Source of the DNA: an uncultured Planctomycetota bacterium
Lineage (GTDB): Bacteria; Planctomycetota; Phycisphaerae; UBA1845; Fen-1342
Direction: 5' to 3'
Assembly: GCA_900696525.1 (NCBI GenBank)
Contig: CAADGL010000021.1
Span: forward strand, 1 to 64,000
DNA length: 64,000 nucleotides
This document shows, in pieces, positions 1-9,980 of this stretch; position 1 is the first letter of the stretch, and each line of letters starts with the position of its first letter. The notes beneath the pieces were generated by a model. The model was not told the origin of the DNA. It was given only the letters and a program-made list of their open reading frames with translations, and made no database searches. Both the position numbers and the translations under genes were made by a program.

Positions 1-230
1 GAGCCGCGAGCGCGAGCGAGCGTCCGGCATGAGCCGCGAGCGCGAGCGAGCGTCCGGCATGAGCCGCGAGCGCGAGCGAGCGTCCGGCATGAGCCGCGAG
101 CGCGAGCGAGCGTCCGGCATGAGCCGCGAGCGCGAGCGAGCGTCCGGCAGGAGCCGCGAGCGCGAGCGAGTCCGGCAGGAGCCGCGAGCGCGAGCGAGTG
201 TCCGGCAGGAGCCGCGAGCGCGAGCGAGTG
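1..230. repeat. 30-bp tandem repeat array (REP-like unit)
   Basis: Four identical 30-bp units run head to tail from the window edge (1-120). A fifth follows with one mismatch, then a 28-bp unit, another 30-bp unit and a 22-bp partial unit ending at 230. The unit core reads AGCCGCGAGCGCGAGCGAG. The same core occurs as single copies near 18259 and, inverted, near 18340, so this is probably an amplified dispersed element. The array may continue to the left of the window. It is open in one frame (Arg-Glu-rich decapeptide repeat), but that looks like a by-product of a 30-bp period. There are no spacers, so it is not a CRISPR. Confidence 0.9.
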
Positions 231-451
231 GCGCGCATGGAAGCGACAGATTCAGCGCACGGCGTTCGACGAGTCATGGGCGGCGGCTCCTTTTTCCACA
301 GATATGGGGAGACAGGGACCCGCCGCGCTTCCGGCATGTCGCGTGGAAGAACGGCGATTCGTCGGCTCGAATGGCACGCAGTATACCACGCGCGCGAGCC
401 TCGGATAGGGGATTCTCTCGGCTCCGACAACGCCGGGCTGTCATCCGCGCC

Positions 452-589
452 GCGATCGACGACGACGTCGGCGACGACCTGCTTCGGCTGGTGCTCATGA
501 CCTGTCACCCGGTGCTTTCGCCCGGGGCGCGGGTGGCGCTCGCGCTGCGGCTGCTGGGCGGGTTGACGACCGCGCAGATCGCGCGTCTT
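452..589 (+). pseudogene. Remnant of an ECF-like RNA polymerase sigma factor
   Basis: This stretch encodes about 46 residues that read like the middle of SigJ/DUF6596-type sigma factors: DDLLRLVLMTCHPVLSPGAR followed by VALALRLLGGLTTAQIARL. In full-length family members this block sits in the centre of a protein of about 400 residues and continues with a helix-turn-helix and a TPR-like tail. Here the similarity stops at LTTAQIARL and the following sequence runs into the 3' end of the convergent amidotransferase gene. Upstream sequence (231-451) shows nothing recognisable and merges into the tandem array. I read it as a decayed fragment. The family match is from memory of the motif, not from a search. 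Confidence 0.6.
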
Positions 590-615
590 TCTGTCGAGCG
601 AGACAACCCCGCGGG

Positions 616-1344
616 CTACCTGGCCGCCTCGATCAGCGCGCGAAACAGCCGCGCCTGCTCGGCGCGGTCACGGATGTTCTCCGGATGCCACTGCACGCCC
701 ACCACGAAGCGCGGGCCCGGCGCTTCGAGCGCCTCGATCACGCCGTCCGGCGCGAAGGCCACCGGCCGCATGTCGCCGGCCGGTCGCGCGGGGTCCAGCG
801 CCTGGTGATGCCGGCTGTTCACCTCGAATTGCGTGCCGCCCATGATCTCCGCCAGCCGCGAGCCGGCCTCGACGCGGATCGGATGAAACGCATCGACGCC
901 GCCGGCGCCGCGGTGCTGCACCGCCCCCGTCCGGGGAACGTCGTCCAGGTGCTGCAAGAGGCTGCCGCCACACACGACGTTCGTCACCTGGCAGCCCAGG
1001 CAGATCGCCAGCACGGGGTGCGCCGCCGCGCGCAGCCGCCGGGACAGCGCCATCTCGAACCGGTCGCGCCGCTCGTGCAGCACGTCGCACGCCGCATGCT
1101 GCGCCTGGCCGAAGTTCCCGGCGTGCAGGTCGTCGCCGCCGGTCAGCAGCACGCCGCGGCAGCGCGAAAGCAGCTCGTCGATCAGCGCGTCGTCGGCCAC
1201 CGGCGGGAGCGCGACGGGCCACGGCAGCCCGCCGGCCTCGTAGATCGCGTCGGAGTAGTCGGCGTTGAGCAGCGACCGCAGCCTGGGCGGCGGGGTGGTT
1301 CGCTGCTCGAAGTCGCACGTGACCAGGATCGTCGGTCGAGACAT
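616..1344 (-). CDS. Class I glutamine amidotransferase-like peptidase C26 (PuuD type)
   Basis: A 242-residue cytosolic protein of the gamma-glutamyl-GABA hydrolase / peptidase C26 family, which cleaves gamma-glutamyl amide bonds. The nucleophile is Cys115 in AICLGCQ, and the partner His220 and Glu222 lie in GVQWHPE. The GVLLTGGDDL stretch near residue 65 is the typical oxyanion strand region, and ALDPARPAGD near 182 is in the region facing the substrate. The ATG at 1344 was chosen because it has GGGGGAA about 8 nt upstream and gives a family-length protein; the longer frame would extend into the divergent bamA gene. No polyamine genes accompany it, so the actual substrate is unknown. Confidence 0.85.
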   Translation of the reverse strand: MSRPTILVTCDFEQRTTPPPRLRSLLNADYSDAIYEAGGLPWPVALPPVADDALIDELLSRCRGVLLTGGDDLHAGNFGQAQHAACDVLHERRDRFEMALSRRLRAAAHPVLAICLGCQVTNVVCGGSLLQHLDDVPRTGAVQHRGAGGVDAFHPIRVEAGSRLAEIMGGTQFEVNSRHHQALDPARPAGDMRPVAFAPDGVIEALEAPGPRFVVGVQWHPENIRDRAEQARLFRALIEAAR

Positions 1345-1455
1345 TCGGGGTTCCCCCATCGGCGCGCCGGCCGCCGTCGGGCCCTCCGAGAGCGCCGAGC
1401 GGCAACGCGGCGCGCGATCCCGCGGGCCGCCCTCGTTGAAAGCGCCGGCGGCCTG

Positions 1456-1461
1456 TATAGT
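1456..1461 (+). promoter_or_regulatory. Possible -10 element upstream of bamA
   Basis: TATAGT lies in the divergent intergenic region, with TTGAAA 14 bp upstream (1436-1441). The spacing is short for a sigma-70-type promoter, so this is only a candidate. Confidence 0.25.
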
Positions 1462-1504
1462 ACCCGCGTTTTCAGGGTAGGCGCGACGGCGCATTGCTCG
1501 CAGA

Positions 1505-1550
1505 GCAGTGGCACAAGGGCACGCACTGCGCCCACGCAGTGGCACAAAGC
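1505..1550. repeat. Short direct repeat GCAGTGGCACAA (two copies)
   Basis: GCAGTGGCACAA occurs at 1505-1516 and again at 1539-1550, just before the bamA coding start proposed here. The copies lie inside the longer open frame that begins at GTG 1508, which is one reason to prefer the later start. Confidence 0.5.
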
Positions 1551-1594
1551 TGAGCCGTGACACGGCCCCGCGGCGGATTGCTGGGAGATTCGAT

Positions 1595-3916
1595 TTGCGC
1601 GGAAGGACCCGCATCACGCCGGTGATCGCGTGGCTGGTGGCGGCGGCGGGCGTCGCCGCGGCGCAGGAGCAGGCGCGCGAGGGCATGCCCATCCGCGACG
1701 TGGAGCTGGTGGGCCTCCATTCGATCAGCGAGGGCTTCGTCCGCCGGACGATCAAGACGCGCGTCGGTCAGAGCTACCAGCCGCTCCAGACGCAGGACGA
1801 CGTGCGCGAGCTGGTTCGGACGCGGAAGTTCCTGAACGTGTTCGCGTCGGCGCGGGTCGAGCAGGGCCAGGTGATCGTCACCTTCACGATGCAGGAGAAG
1901 CCCGAGATCGCATCGATCGAGCTGGAAGGCAACAAGGCCTTCTCCAACTCCGACCTGTTCAAGGAAGTGACCGTCACGCCGCAGACGCCGATCGACCGCT
2001 ACGAGATCAACCGCAGCGCCGACAACCTGGTGCAGAAGTACCGGCAGAACGGCTATTACTACGCGCAGGTGACGCTGGACGAGACGGCGCTGAGCGGCGA
2101 GCGGCGCGTCGTGTTCCGCATCACCGAGGGGCCGCGGGTGCGCGTGCGGCGGATCGAGCTGGAGGGGCTGCGGTCGTTTCCGCGCATCCTGCTGCTGTTC
2201 AAGATCCGCACGCAGACCTGGTTCTGGATCTTCCGCAAGGGCGCCTTCGACGAGGAGCTGGCCGAGCGCGACGTGCAGGAGCTTCAGACGTTCTACCGCA
2301 ACGAGGGCTTCCTCGACGCCCGCGTCGGCTACCGGCTGGATTTCGACGACGTCAACCGCGCCGACCTGACGCTGGTCTTCGTCATCGAGGAGGGCGTGCG
2401 CTACCGCGTGCACGACATCCGCTTCCGCGGCAACGTCACCATCCCCACCGAGACGCTGCGCGCCGCGCTGGCCCTCCAGCCCGGCGATCTGGCGCGCGAC
2501 GAGAGCATCCAGGCCAACCGCCGCATCGTGGAGGACAAGTTCGGCGAGATCGGCTTCGTCGACGTCAGCGTCGAGCCGGTCTACGACTACCTCGAGCAGC
2601 CCGGCCGCGTGATCGTCACCTACGACATCCGCGAGGGCGCCCGGGCGCGCTTCGGCCGCATCACCATCCGCGGCAACGAGTACACCAAGGACGAGGTCAT
2701 CCGCCGCGAGCTGCGCTTCTACCCGCTGGAGGACTACAACACGGTCAAGGCCCGCAAGGCCGAGCAGAGCCTGAGCGAGACCGGCCTGTTCAAGAAGGCC
2801 ACCATCACGCCGCTGCGCGACGAGAACGGCCTGCGCGAGGCCCTGGTCGAAGTCGAGGAGGCCGACGCCATCAACATCATCTTCGGCATCGGCGTCAGCA
2901 CCGACAGCGGCGTGCTCGGCTCGGTCACGATCCTCAACAAGAACTTCGACCTGCTCGACTGGCCGCGGAACTGGGGCGAGTTCTTCGGCGGGCAGTCCTT
3001 CCGCGGCGACGGGCAGCGCCTGCGCCTCCAGGCCGAGCCGGGATCGGAGGTGTCGCGCTTCCGCATCGACTTCACCGAGCCCTACCTGTTCGACCAGCCG
3101 CTGCGGCTCGATACGTCGTTCTACCTGTTCCAGCGCGGGCGCGACTCGTACGACGAGCAGCGCCTCGGCTTCGTGCCCAGCCTCGGACGGCGCTTCGAGA
3201 CCGGACCGCTCGACGGCTGGGCCGTCGAGGGCGCCCTGCGCTTCGAGCTGATCGACATCGACGACGTCAACCCGCTCGCCGCCCGCGACATCCGCGCCGT
3301 CCGCGGAAACAGCAGCCTCACCGCCGTCAAGGGCACCATCGTCCGCGACCGCACCGACAGCCGCATCATCCCCACGACCGGCTACCGCGTCGCCTTCAGT
3401 TGGGAGCAGGTCGGGGCCCTCGGCGGCGACTACGCCTTCGCCAAGCCCAGCGTCAGCAGCGCCATCTACCGCACCATCGCCACCGACGCCTTCGACCGCA
3501 AGAGCGTCCTGGCCCTCCGCGCCGACGCCGGATGGATCGTCGCCGACGCCCCGACCTTCGAGCGTTATTACGGCGGCGGCTTCGGCTCGATCCGCGGCTT
3601 CTCCTACCGCGGCATCTCGCCGCGCCAGGGCATCTACAACGACCGCGTCGGCGGCAACTTCATCCTCCTGACGGGGGCCGAGTACAGCTTCCCGCTGTAC
3701 GCCAACAACATCCGCGGCGTCACGTTCCTGGACATGGGAACGGTCGAGGAGTCGTTCGAGATCACGAGCTGGCGCGCGTCGGTGGGCTTCGGGCTGCGCA
3801 TCGTCGTCGATTTCTTCGGCCCGGTGCCGATCGTCCTCGACTTCGGCTTCCCGATCGCCAAGGACGACGAGGATGACACCCAGGTCTTCAACTTCTCGTT
3901 CGGCGCCTCGTTCTGA
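1595..3916 (+). CDS. bamA: BamA / Omp85-family outer membrane protein assembly factor
   Basis: A 773-residue Omp85 protein that would insert beta-barrel proteins into the outer membrane. A TTG at 1595 is proposed as start because GGGAG precedes it by about 7 nt and the product begins with a clean signal peptide (VIAWLVAAAGVAAAQ). An alternative GTG at 1508 adds 29 charged residues. About five POTRA repeats follow (for example FVRRTIKTRVGQSYQPL and RVHDIRFRGNVTIPTETL). The C-terminal third is a 16-strand-type barrel with the conserved loop-6 motif as GGFGSIRGFSYRG, and the chain ends in Phe (FSFGASF), the usual barrel signal. It stands alone, with no lpx, skp or rseP neighbour. The presence of this gene implies a true outer membrane. 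Confidence 0.95.
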   Translation: MRGRTRITPVIAWLVAAAGVAAAQEQAREGMPIRDVELVGLHSISEGFVRRTIKTRVGQSYQPLQTQDDVRELVRTRKFLNVFASARVEQGQVIVTFTMQEKPEIASIELEGNKAFSNSDLFKEVTVTPQTPIDRYEINRSADNLVQKYRQNGYYYAQVTLDETALSGERRVVFRITEGPRVRVRRIELEGLRSFPRILLLFKIRTQTWFWIFRKGAFDEELAERDVQELQTFYRNEGFLDARVGYRLDFDDVNRADLTLVFVIEEGVRYRVHDIRFRGNVTIPTETLRAALALQPGDLARDESIQANRRIVEDKFGEIGFVDVSVEPVYDYLEQPGRVIVTYDIREGARARFGRITIRGNEYTKDEVIRRELRFYPLEDYNTVKARKAEQSLSETGLFKKATITPLRDENGLREALVEVEEADAINIIFGIGVSTDSGVLGSVTILNKNFDLLDWPRNWGEFFGGQSFRGDGQRLRLQAEPGSEVSRFRIDFTEPYLFDQPLRLDTSFYLFQRGRDSYDEQRLGFVPSLGRRFETGPLDGWAVEGALRFELIDIDDVNPLAARDIRAVRGNSSLTAVKGTIVRDRTDSRIIPTTGYRVAFSWEQVGALGGDYAFAKPSVSSAIYRTIATDAFDRKSVLALRADAGWIVADAPTFERYYGGGFGSIRGFSYRGISPRQGIYNDRVGGNFILLTGAEYSFPLYANNIRGVTFLDMGTVEESFEITSWRASVGFGLRIVVDFFGPVPIVLDFGFPIAKDDEDDTQVFNFSFGASF

Positions 3917-3975
3917 AACGGGCCGCAAAACCCCGGCGCTCACACGACGAGTCTGCTCAGGAATGGCGGTCATCC

Positions 3976-3996
3976 GGACAGGTCGATAGCCTGTCC
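3976..3996. terminator. Hairpin between convergent genes
   Basis: A perfect 7-bp stem, GGACAGG and CCTGTCC around a 7-nt loop, sits between the ends of bamA and the convergent binding-protein gene. There is no T-run, so it may act as a bidirectional or factor-assisted terminator; this is inferred from position only. Confidence 0.35.
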
Positions 3997-4040
3997 CACT
4001 CGCATTCTCTCGGGCCTGCCAACGGCTTCTCTCGCTCCCG

Positions 4041-5075
4041 TCAGGGCGGCCCGCCGGACTCCGGCTTCGCGGCGGCGCGCAGCAGCTCGGCGACCGTCGT
4101 TCCCGCCGCTTCCGCGTAGCGCCTGGCGAAGTCGTCGAGGTTGCGCGCGTTGACGAGCTCCGACCGGACTACGCGCACGCCTCCGCCGCCGCGCTCCGAC
4201 GTCAGCCCGTTCATCGCCAGCTCCACGGCCAGGTCGCCGATCTCGCCATCGACCGGCCCTACCAGCGCCGCCGCCCGTCCGGAGCGCACCCAGGGCCAGA
4301 GCTCGGGCGTTGCGGGCATGGTGGCGAAACGCGTGCGCGGGCCCAGCAGCACGTCGGGCTGGACCGCCAGCCACGCATCGGCGTTGAAGGTCACGACCAT
4401 CGCCACGTTGGGGAACTGATCGAGCATCTCGCGGATGAGCTCGTGAGCCGCCCGCGTCGACTGCGAGGCGTTGCGCTCGTCGAGCCGCTGCAAGCCGTAG
4501 TGCTCGCGAATGCCGAGATTGAACCGGTCCGCGCACTGCGTGGCCAGCGTGTTCGCGCCGCTTTCATGAACCAGCACGTAGCTCCGGCCGCCGTCCGCGA
4601 TCACGTCCAGCCGCTCGCCCAGCAGCTCGGCCCCGCCGGGAATGTTGCTGTCCACGTGGCCGAAGAAGCTCGAATTCGCGATGCCGGCGCCCATCGTCAC
4701 GACCAGCGCACCGGACTCGACCAGCAGCGGAATTGCCGCTTCAACCGCCTCCGGGTTCAGGACATACAGGCAGACGGCGTCCGGCTTGGCCGCCAGGGCC
4801 TCGCGCACGGCAACGTCGAGGGCCTCGGCGCTCGCCGTCAGCGGCGCGCTGGTGAGCACGCGCGCGTTTCCGTAACGCTCGGCGGCCTTGAGCGCCCCGC
4901 GCGAAATCGCCGGCCATTGCGGGTGCGTCGCCGTCGGCCCGACGACGGCGATGGAATACACCCGCGGGGGCGGTCCGGTGGTTCTGTCGGCCGGCCGGTC
5001 GCAGGCTGCGGTTGAAAGCACCAGCGCCGTGACGAGGAACAGGAGGGGGCGCCGGCGCCACGTCTGATAACTCAC
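4041..5075 (-). CDS. Sugar-binding periplasmic lipoprotein (ribose-type Peripla_BP_4)
   Basis: A 344-residue export protein with a lipoprotein-like leader (LLFLVTALVLSTAAC, although the residue three before Cys is Thr, not the usual Leu/Val). The mature part follows the ribose/xylose-binding fold: YSIAVVGPTATHPQWPAISRG strand-helix start, KPDAVCLYVLNPEAV in the middle of the first lobe, and VVTFNADAWLAVQPD in the second. Such proteins feed ABC sugar importers or sensor systems, but no permease or ATPase gene lies next to it, so it is an orphan here. The GTG at 5075 is preferred because GAGAG lies 7 nt upstream and the leader begins with basic residues. The specific ligand cannot be read from sequence. 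Confidence 0.75.
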   Translation of the reverse strand: MSYQTWRRRPLLFLVTALVLSTAACDRPADRTTGPPPRVYSIAVVGPTATHPQWPAISRGALKAAERYGNARVLTSAPLTASAEALDVAVREALAAKPDAVCLYVLNPEAVEAAIPLLVESGALVVTMGAGIANSSFFGHVDSNIPGGAELLGERLDVIADGGRSYVLVHESGANTLATQCADRFNLGIREHYGLQRLDERNASQSTRAAHELIREMLDQFPNVAMVVTFNADAWLAVQPDVLLGPRTRFATMPATPELWPWVRSGRAAALVGPVDGEIGDLAVELAMNGLTSERGGGGVRVVRSELVNARNLDDFARRYAEAAGTTVAELLRAAAKPESGGPP

Positions 5076-5135
5076 GTTCGGGCTCTCCACACGCCGGATT
5101 CGTCGCGGCCCACTCCGCGGTCGGCCGATCGGAGG

Positions 5136-5141
5136 TATAAT
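5136..5141 (+). promoter_or_regulatory. Consensus -10 box TATAAT
   Basis: A perfect TATAAT lies 52 nt before the ATG at 5194, in the divergent region between two exported-protein genes. No recognisable -35 box lies at the right distance. In such GC-rich DNA the hexamer stands out, so a promoter for the downstream gene is plausible. Confidence 0.45.
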
Positions 5142-5193
5142 AACGTCGGTCTTCGGTTCGATCATGACGCCGGCCGCAAATGAGGAGTCGCCC

Positions 5194-6084
5194 ATGCGCC
5201 GCTCTGCGTTCGTCTTCCCGCTGGTCTGCTTCCTTGGGCTCGCCGCCGCTGTCGCCTCCGCCCAGTCCGCCGATCCGAACGAGTCCGAGACGCCGCTGGA
5301 GAAGGTGCGCGGTGGGGCCGTTCGCGAGCGCGCCCCCGGGAACGTGATCAACCAGGCCCGGGAACGACATCGCGGTTTCATTAACCGCCGCGTCAATGGC
5401 CCCAGGAGCGGGCAGCCCGTCGAGAGCACCACCGGCACCACCGGAACCGCCGCCAACAACGCCGCAACCGGCCTCAACAGCCTGCTCGGCGGCCTCGGCG
5501 GCAGCGGCCTGCTGGGCACGCTCAGCAGCCTGACCGGCGGCCAGCTCTCCATGGACCAGATGAACCAGATCAACAACCTGCTGAACGGCACGAGCGGCAC
5601 CGGCTCCAGCGCAAGCTCCGGAGCGGCCAGCGGAGCCAGCAGCAATTCGGCGTCGAGCGGCAGCAACCCGAACATCCCTTCGAATATCCCGCCCGACGTG
5701 ATTCAGACGCTGGTCAACGCCGGCTTTGACCTCAACGAGCTCTTTCCGCCGAGCGGTACGTCGAAGGTCGTCGCGGGCACGACCGCGGTCGCCGCCGACA
5801 AGTCCGAATCGCGCAGCCAGACAAACAACACCACGACGACGCCGTTCCCCGCGCGTTGGGCGAACGCCATGCTCCAGACGACGTTCTCGGCGCTGGTGCT
5901 CGGGTTCTCGTCGCCGGACTTCGTGAAGCTGATCGAGGACGCGCTGCGTCCGATATTGCTCCCAGGTTCGATCGAGTCGGGTAGCAGCGACAACAACACG
6001 GACGGAAACAACAACAACAACAACAGCGGCGGCAACAGCGGGTCGATCGTGGCAATCCCGGGGGCCCATCGGCCGTTGTGCTAG
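5194..6084 (+). CDS. Secreted low-complexity protein of unknown function
   Basis: A 296-residue protein with a signal peptide (RRSAFVFPLVCFLGLAAAVASAQ). The mature part is rich in Gly, Ser, Thr and Asn: a GGLGGSGLLG segment near 105, a Ser/Ala stretch near 145, and a run of Asn/Gly near the C-terminus before GSIVAIPGAHRPLC. I do not recognise a family. The ATG at 5194 is taken because GAGGAG precedes it by 6 nt and the signal peptide begins there; the ATG at 5164 would add ten residues ahead of it. The composition suggests a surface or matrix protein, but that is a guess. It sits 64 nt upstream of a membrane protein on the same strand. Confidence 0.7.
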   Translation: MRRSAFVFPLVCFLGLAAAVASAQSADPNESETPLEKVRGGAVRERAPGNVINQARERHRGFINRRVNGPRSGQPVESTTGTTGTAANNAATGLNSLLGGLGGSGLLGTLSSLTGGQLSMDQMNQINNLLNGTSGTGSSASSGAASGASSNSASSGSNPNIPSNIPPDVIQTLVNAGFDLNELFPPSGTSKVVAGTTAVAADKSESRSQTNNTTTTPFPARWANAMLQTTFSALVLGFSSPDFVKLIEDALRPILLPGSIESGSSDNNTDGNNNNNNSGGNSGSIVAIPGAHRPLC

Positions 6085-7151
6085 GAGGGAGGGAAGCGGC
6101 GCCTGGGCCGGCGTGGGGTGATCGGCGGCCGAATTCGCGAGGTGCTGCATGAACTCGATACGTTTCTCCGGCCCGCGCCGCCTGGCGGCCTGGGTTGCCG
6201 CCCTGCTCGCCGCCGGCTGGCTTACCGCGGTCATCTGGTCGATCGTGGCGTGGTTCGACGGCCTGTCCGAGCCGGCGCTGGTCGTCTTCGGGGTTTCCAC
6301 CGGCCTGCTGCTGCTGGGGTTGCTGTTGCTGTCCCAGGTGCTGCTGCAACACCGGGCGGCGAACCTGGCCTTCCGCAATTACGACCTGCTGCTTGACCTT
6401 CTGGACCTGGCGCGGCGGCGCACGGAGCACTCGCGCACCGTGGCAGAGAACAGCGCGTTGTCCGACTGGGCCAAGAAGATCGTCTTTCGCGAAAAGGACC
6501 ACGACTTCCTCAGCGACGCCATCCAGGGCCTGATCGTCCGCCAGGAGTGGGACGCGGTCGAGCAGTTCATCCGCACGCTGGAAAGCGAATTCGGCCAGCG
6601 CGAGGAGGCGGCGCAGCTTCGGGCGCAGGTCGCCCAGGCGCGCCAGGCCACCGTCGAGGAGCGCGTTACCGCCGCGCTGGCGCGCTTCGAGACCCTGTGC
6701 GGCGCCCAGAAGTGGGAACAGGCCGAACGCGAGGTCGTCCGCCTGCGCGCGATCTTCCCCGGCGACGAGCGCATCTCGCGCCTGACCCAGCAGGTCGGCC
6801 AGCGCCGCCGCCTGTTCAAGAACTTCCTGCTCAGAGAGTACGACCAGGCGATCCGCGTCCACGACGTCGACGGCGCGCACCGCCTGCTCTTCGAGCTCGA
6901 CCGCTACCTCACGCCCAGCGAGGCCGCGGCGCTGAAGGAGTCCGCCCGCGGCGTCTTCAAGGCCAAGCTGCTCCAGGAGGGCGTGCAGTTCAGCCTCGCC
7001 GTCTCCGACCGGCAGTTCGACAAGGCCCTGGAGGTCGGCGAGCGCATCTGCAGGGAATTCCCCAACAGCCGCTACGCCCGCGAGATCCAGGCCATGATGC
7101 CGCATCTGCGCCGCCGCGCGAACGGCTCGCCCCGGGCGGCCCAGGGACAGA

Positions 7152-8336
<1,185 letters not shown>

Positions 8337-8379
8337 GCGCGCCCGACGGCCCGCCCGGGCCATGCCCCGAAGCGCGGCG

Positions 8380-9567
8380 CTACTCCGGCCCGCTGGTCAC
8401 GTCCAGCAGCGAATCGGCCCCGAAAGGCAGCCCCGCGGTGTCCTCCGCCGGCCGCAGGCCGTCGAGCCACGAGGCGTTGTCGTCGCGGTGATAGAGCATC
8501 AGCCGTCCGCGCAGCCTCGGATCGCGAGCCCGGTGATACCGCAGGTAGATGTACTGCTCGTCCACGCCGCTGATCTCGACCTTGCCCGTCTCGTGAGACA
8601 TGCAGTAGCGCGCCCGCCGCGCCAGCCCCGACCCGTGCCGCAGCGCCTCGCGGAAGATGTCCCAGCCGCGGACGATCGGCACTTCGTAGGGCTCGTTGCC
8701 CGCAGTCGGCCGTCCCTGGAAGAGGTAGTACGGCGGGCAGCCGATCCAAGAGAGCCTGCGATATAGCTCGCCAAGCACCTCCGGATCGTCGTTGACGCCG
8801 CGGATGAGCGGGCACTGGTTGACGCAGATGACACCCAGGCGGATGTAGGCGTCGAGGCCCTCGACGGCGGCGTCGGTGAGTTCGCGCGGGTGGTCGAAGT
8901 GGGCCATGAGGTAGATGCGCTGCCTGGGGCTGGAGTGCCGGCCGAGCAGGTCGCGCAGCTCGGCGTCGTGGAGGATGCGGAAGGGATCGAAGGCGGGCAT
9001 CTTCGAGCCGATGCGGATGATGCGGACGTGCTCGATTCCGGCCAGGGCCTCGATGATCTCGCGCAGGCGGCGGGTGCTCATCAGCAGCGGGTCGCCGCCC
9101 GTGAGCAGCACGTTGTTTACTTCCGGGTGCGCGGCGATGTAGCGGATTCCCTCGGAGACGTCCTTGGTGACTTCGTCATTGTCGTCCATGAAGAGCCGCT
9201 TGCGGAAGCAGTACCGGCAGTAGGCTCCGCAGACCTCGTTGCACAGCAGCAGCACGGTGTCGGGGTACTTGTGCTGCACGCCCTGGGCCACGGTGTAGCG
9301 GGCCTCGTTGCTCGCGTCGAGCTTGCCCCAGTCGCTCAACTCCTCGACGCGCGGGATGATGAGCTGCTTGATCGGGTCGTCCGGGTCGTTCCAGTCGATC
9401 AGCTCCAGGTAATAGTCGTTGGCGCGGAAGACGTACGTCTCCGCGACCCGCCGGAGCTGCCCGCGCTCCGCTTCCGGAATGTGCGCCAGCTCGTCGATCG
9501 AGCGGACGTAGCGCACGCGGCGATGGTTGGCGCCTCCAGCGGCGGTCGGCAGTGTGACTCTCGACAT
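8380..9567 (-). CDS. KamA-family radical SAM aminomutase (lysine 2,3-aminomutase-like)
   Basis: A 395-residue radical SAM protein. The cluster-binding cysteines are in CGAYCRYCFRKR (Cys113, Cys117, Cys120), followed by the SAM-contacting LLTGGDPLL and the IIRIGSKMPAFDP strand typical of KamA proteins. The C-terminal TGKVEISG may carry the PLP-binding lysine. The family moves amino groups between C2 and C3 of lysine or related amino acids; an EF-P modifying role (EpmB) is an alternative, but no epmA or efp is next to it. The ATG at 9567 is chosen because GGGAGG lies 7 nt upstream. It converges on galK with 43 nt between the two stop codons. Confidence 0.85.
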   Translation of the reverse strand: MSRVTLPTAAGGANHRRVRYVRSIDELAHIPEAERGQLRRVAETYVFRANDYYLELIDWNDPDDPIKQLIIPRVEELSDWGKLDASNEARYTVAQGVQHKYPDTVLLLCNEVCGAYCRYCFRKRLFMDDNDEVTKDVSEGIRYIAAHPEVNNVLLTGGDPLLMSTRRLREIIEALAGIEHVRIIRIGSKMPAFDPFRILHDAELRDLLGRHSSPRQRIYLMAHFDHPRELTDAAVEGLDAYIRLGVICVNQCPLIRGVNDDPEVLGELYRRLSWIGCPPYYLFQGRPTAGNEPYEVPIVRGWDIFREALRHGSGLARRARYCMSHETGKVEISGVDEQYIYLRYHRARDPRLRGRLMLYHRDDNASWLDGLRPAEDTAGLPFGADSLLDVTSGPE

Positions 9568-9980
9568 TGCGGGCCTCCCTGGTTTTCCGTTGCTGGTGTC
9601 CTGGCGTTCAGCGGGCTGCGGCGAGCGCACGCGAAGGGCGCGGCGCGATGCGGCCAGACACTCTGAGTCTATGCGCCGCCCGGACCAGACTCAACGAAAA
9701 ATCGGCCTTTTTTCGCCGGCATTAATGACAATGCACACGCGACATCTTCAAGGAACCAGGCAGAGCCCGGCTGTCCTCGGCCCGGAACCGGGCGCGGCTG
9801 GGATCTGGTTCTGGGACAGCCTCGTGAGTCCGCCTCGCGGCCGGGCGGGGAACAGCCCGCTCTGACGGGGCACTTGCGGCCGGGCTGGGGGCAGCCCGGC
9901 TCTGACGGGGCACTTGCGGCCGGGCTGGGGGCAACCCGGCTCTGACGTGGCGCTTGCTGCGTGCCGCCCCGGCGCGCAGG
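9568..9980. other. 413-bp intergenic region rich in hairpin repeats
   Basis: No credible coding sequence. It holds the upstream region of the kamA-like gene, an AT-only inverted repeat (CGAAAAA at 9695-9701 with TTTTTCG at 9709-9715) that is unusual in this GC-rich context, and then the hairpin repeat cluster listed separately. Confidence 0.7.
9761..9958. repeat. Cluster of about four GC-rich hairpin repeats (period about 40 bp)
   Basis: Units begin near 9840, 9879 and 9919 with a degenerate fourth copy near 9761. The clearest hairpin is CCGGGCTG-GGGG-CAGCCCGG at 9880-9899, a perfect 8-bp stem. Each unit continues with CTCTGACGGGGCACTTG. Related single copies occur inverted at 11481-11510 and 15811-15842, so this is a dispersed REP-like family. 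Confidence 0.85.

Noticed and set aside
1..230. CRISPR array
   Set aside because: The 30-bp units are directly adjacent with no spacers and no cas genes are present.
29..808. Plus-strand open frame starting in the 30-bp array (Ser-Arg-Glu-rich repeats)
   Set aside because: The array period of 30 keeps the frame open and the sequence has no start signal; only the sigma-factor fragment inside looks real.
1472..3973. Long antisense open frame of 833 codons opposite bamA
   Set aside because: It is an antisense frame in GC-rich coding DNA; it has no family features, whereas bamA on the plus strand is clear.
9695..9715. Rho-independent terminator at the CGAAAAA inverted repeat
   Set aside because: It is AT-only, has no GC stem and is not next to a gene end, so a terminator function is not supported.
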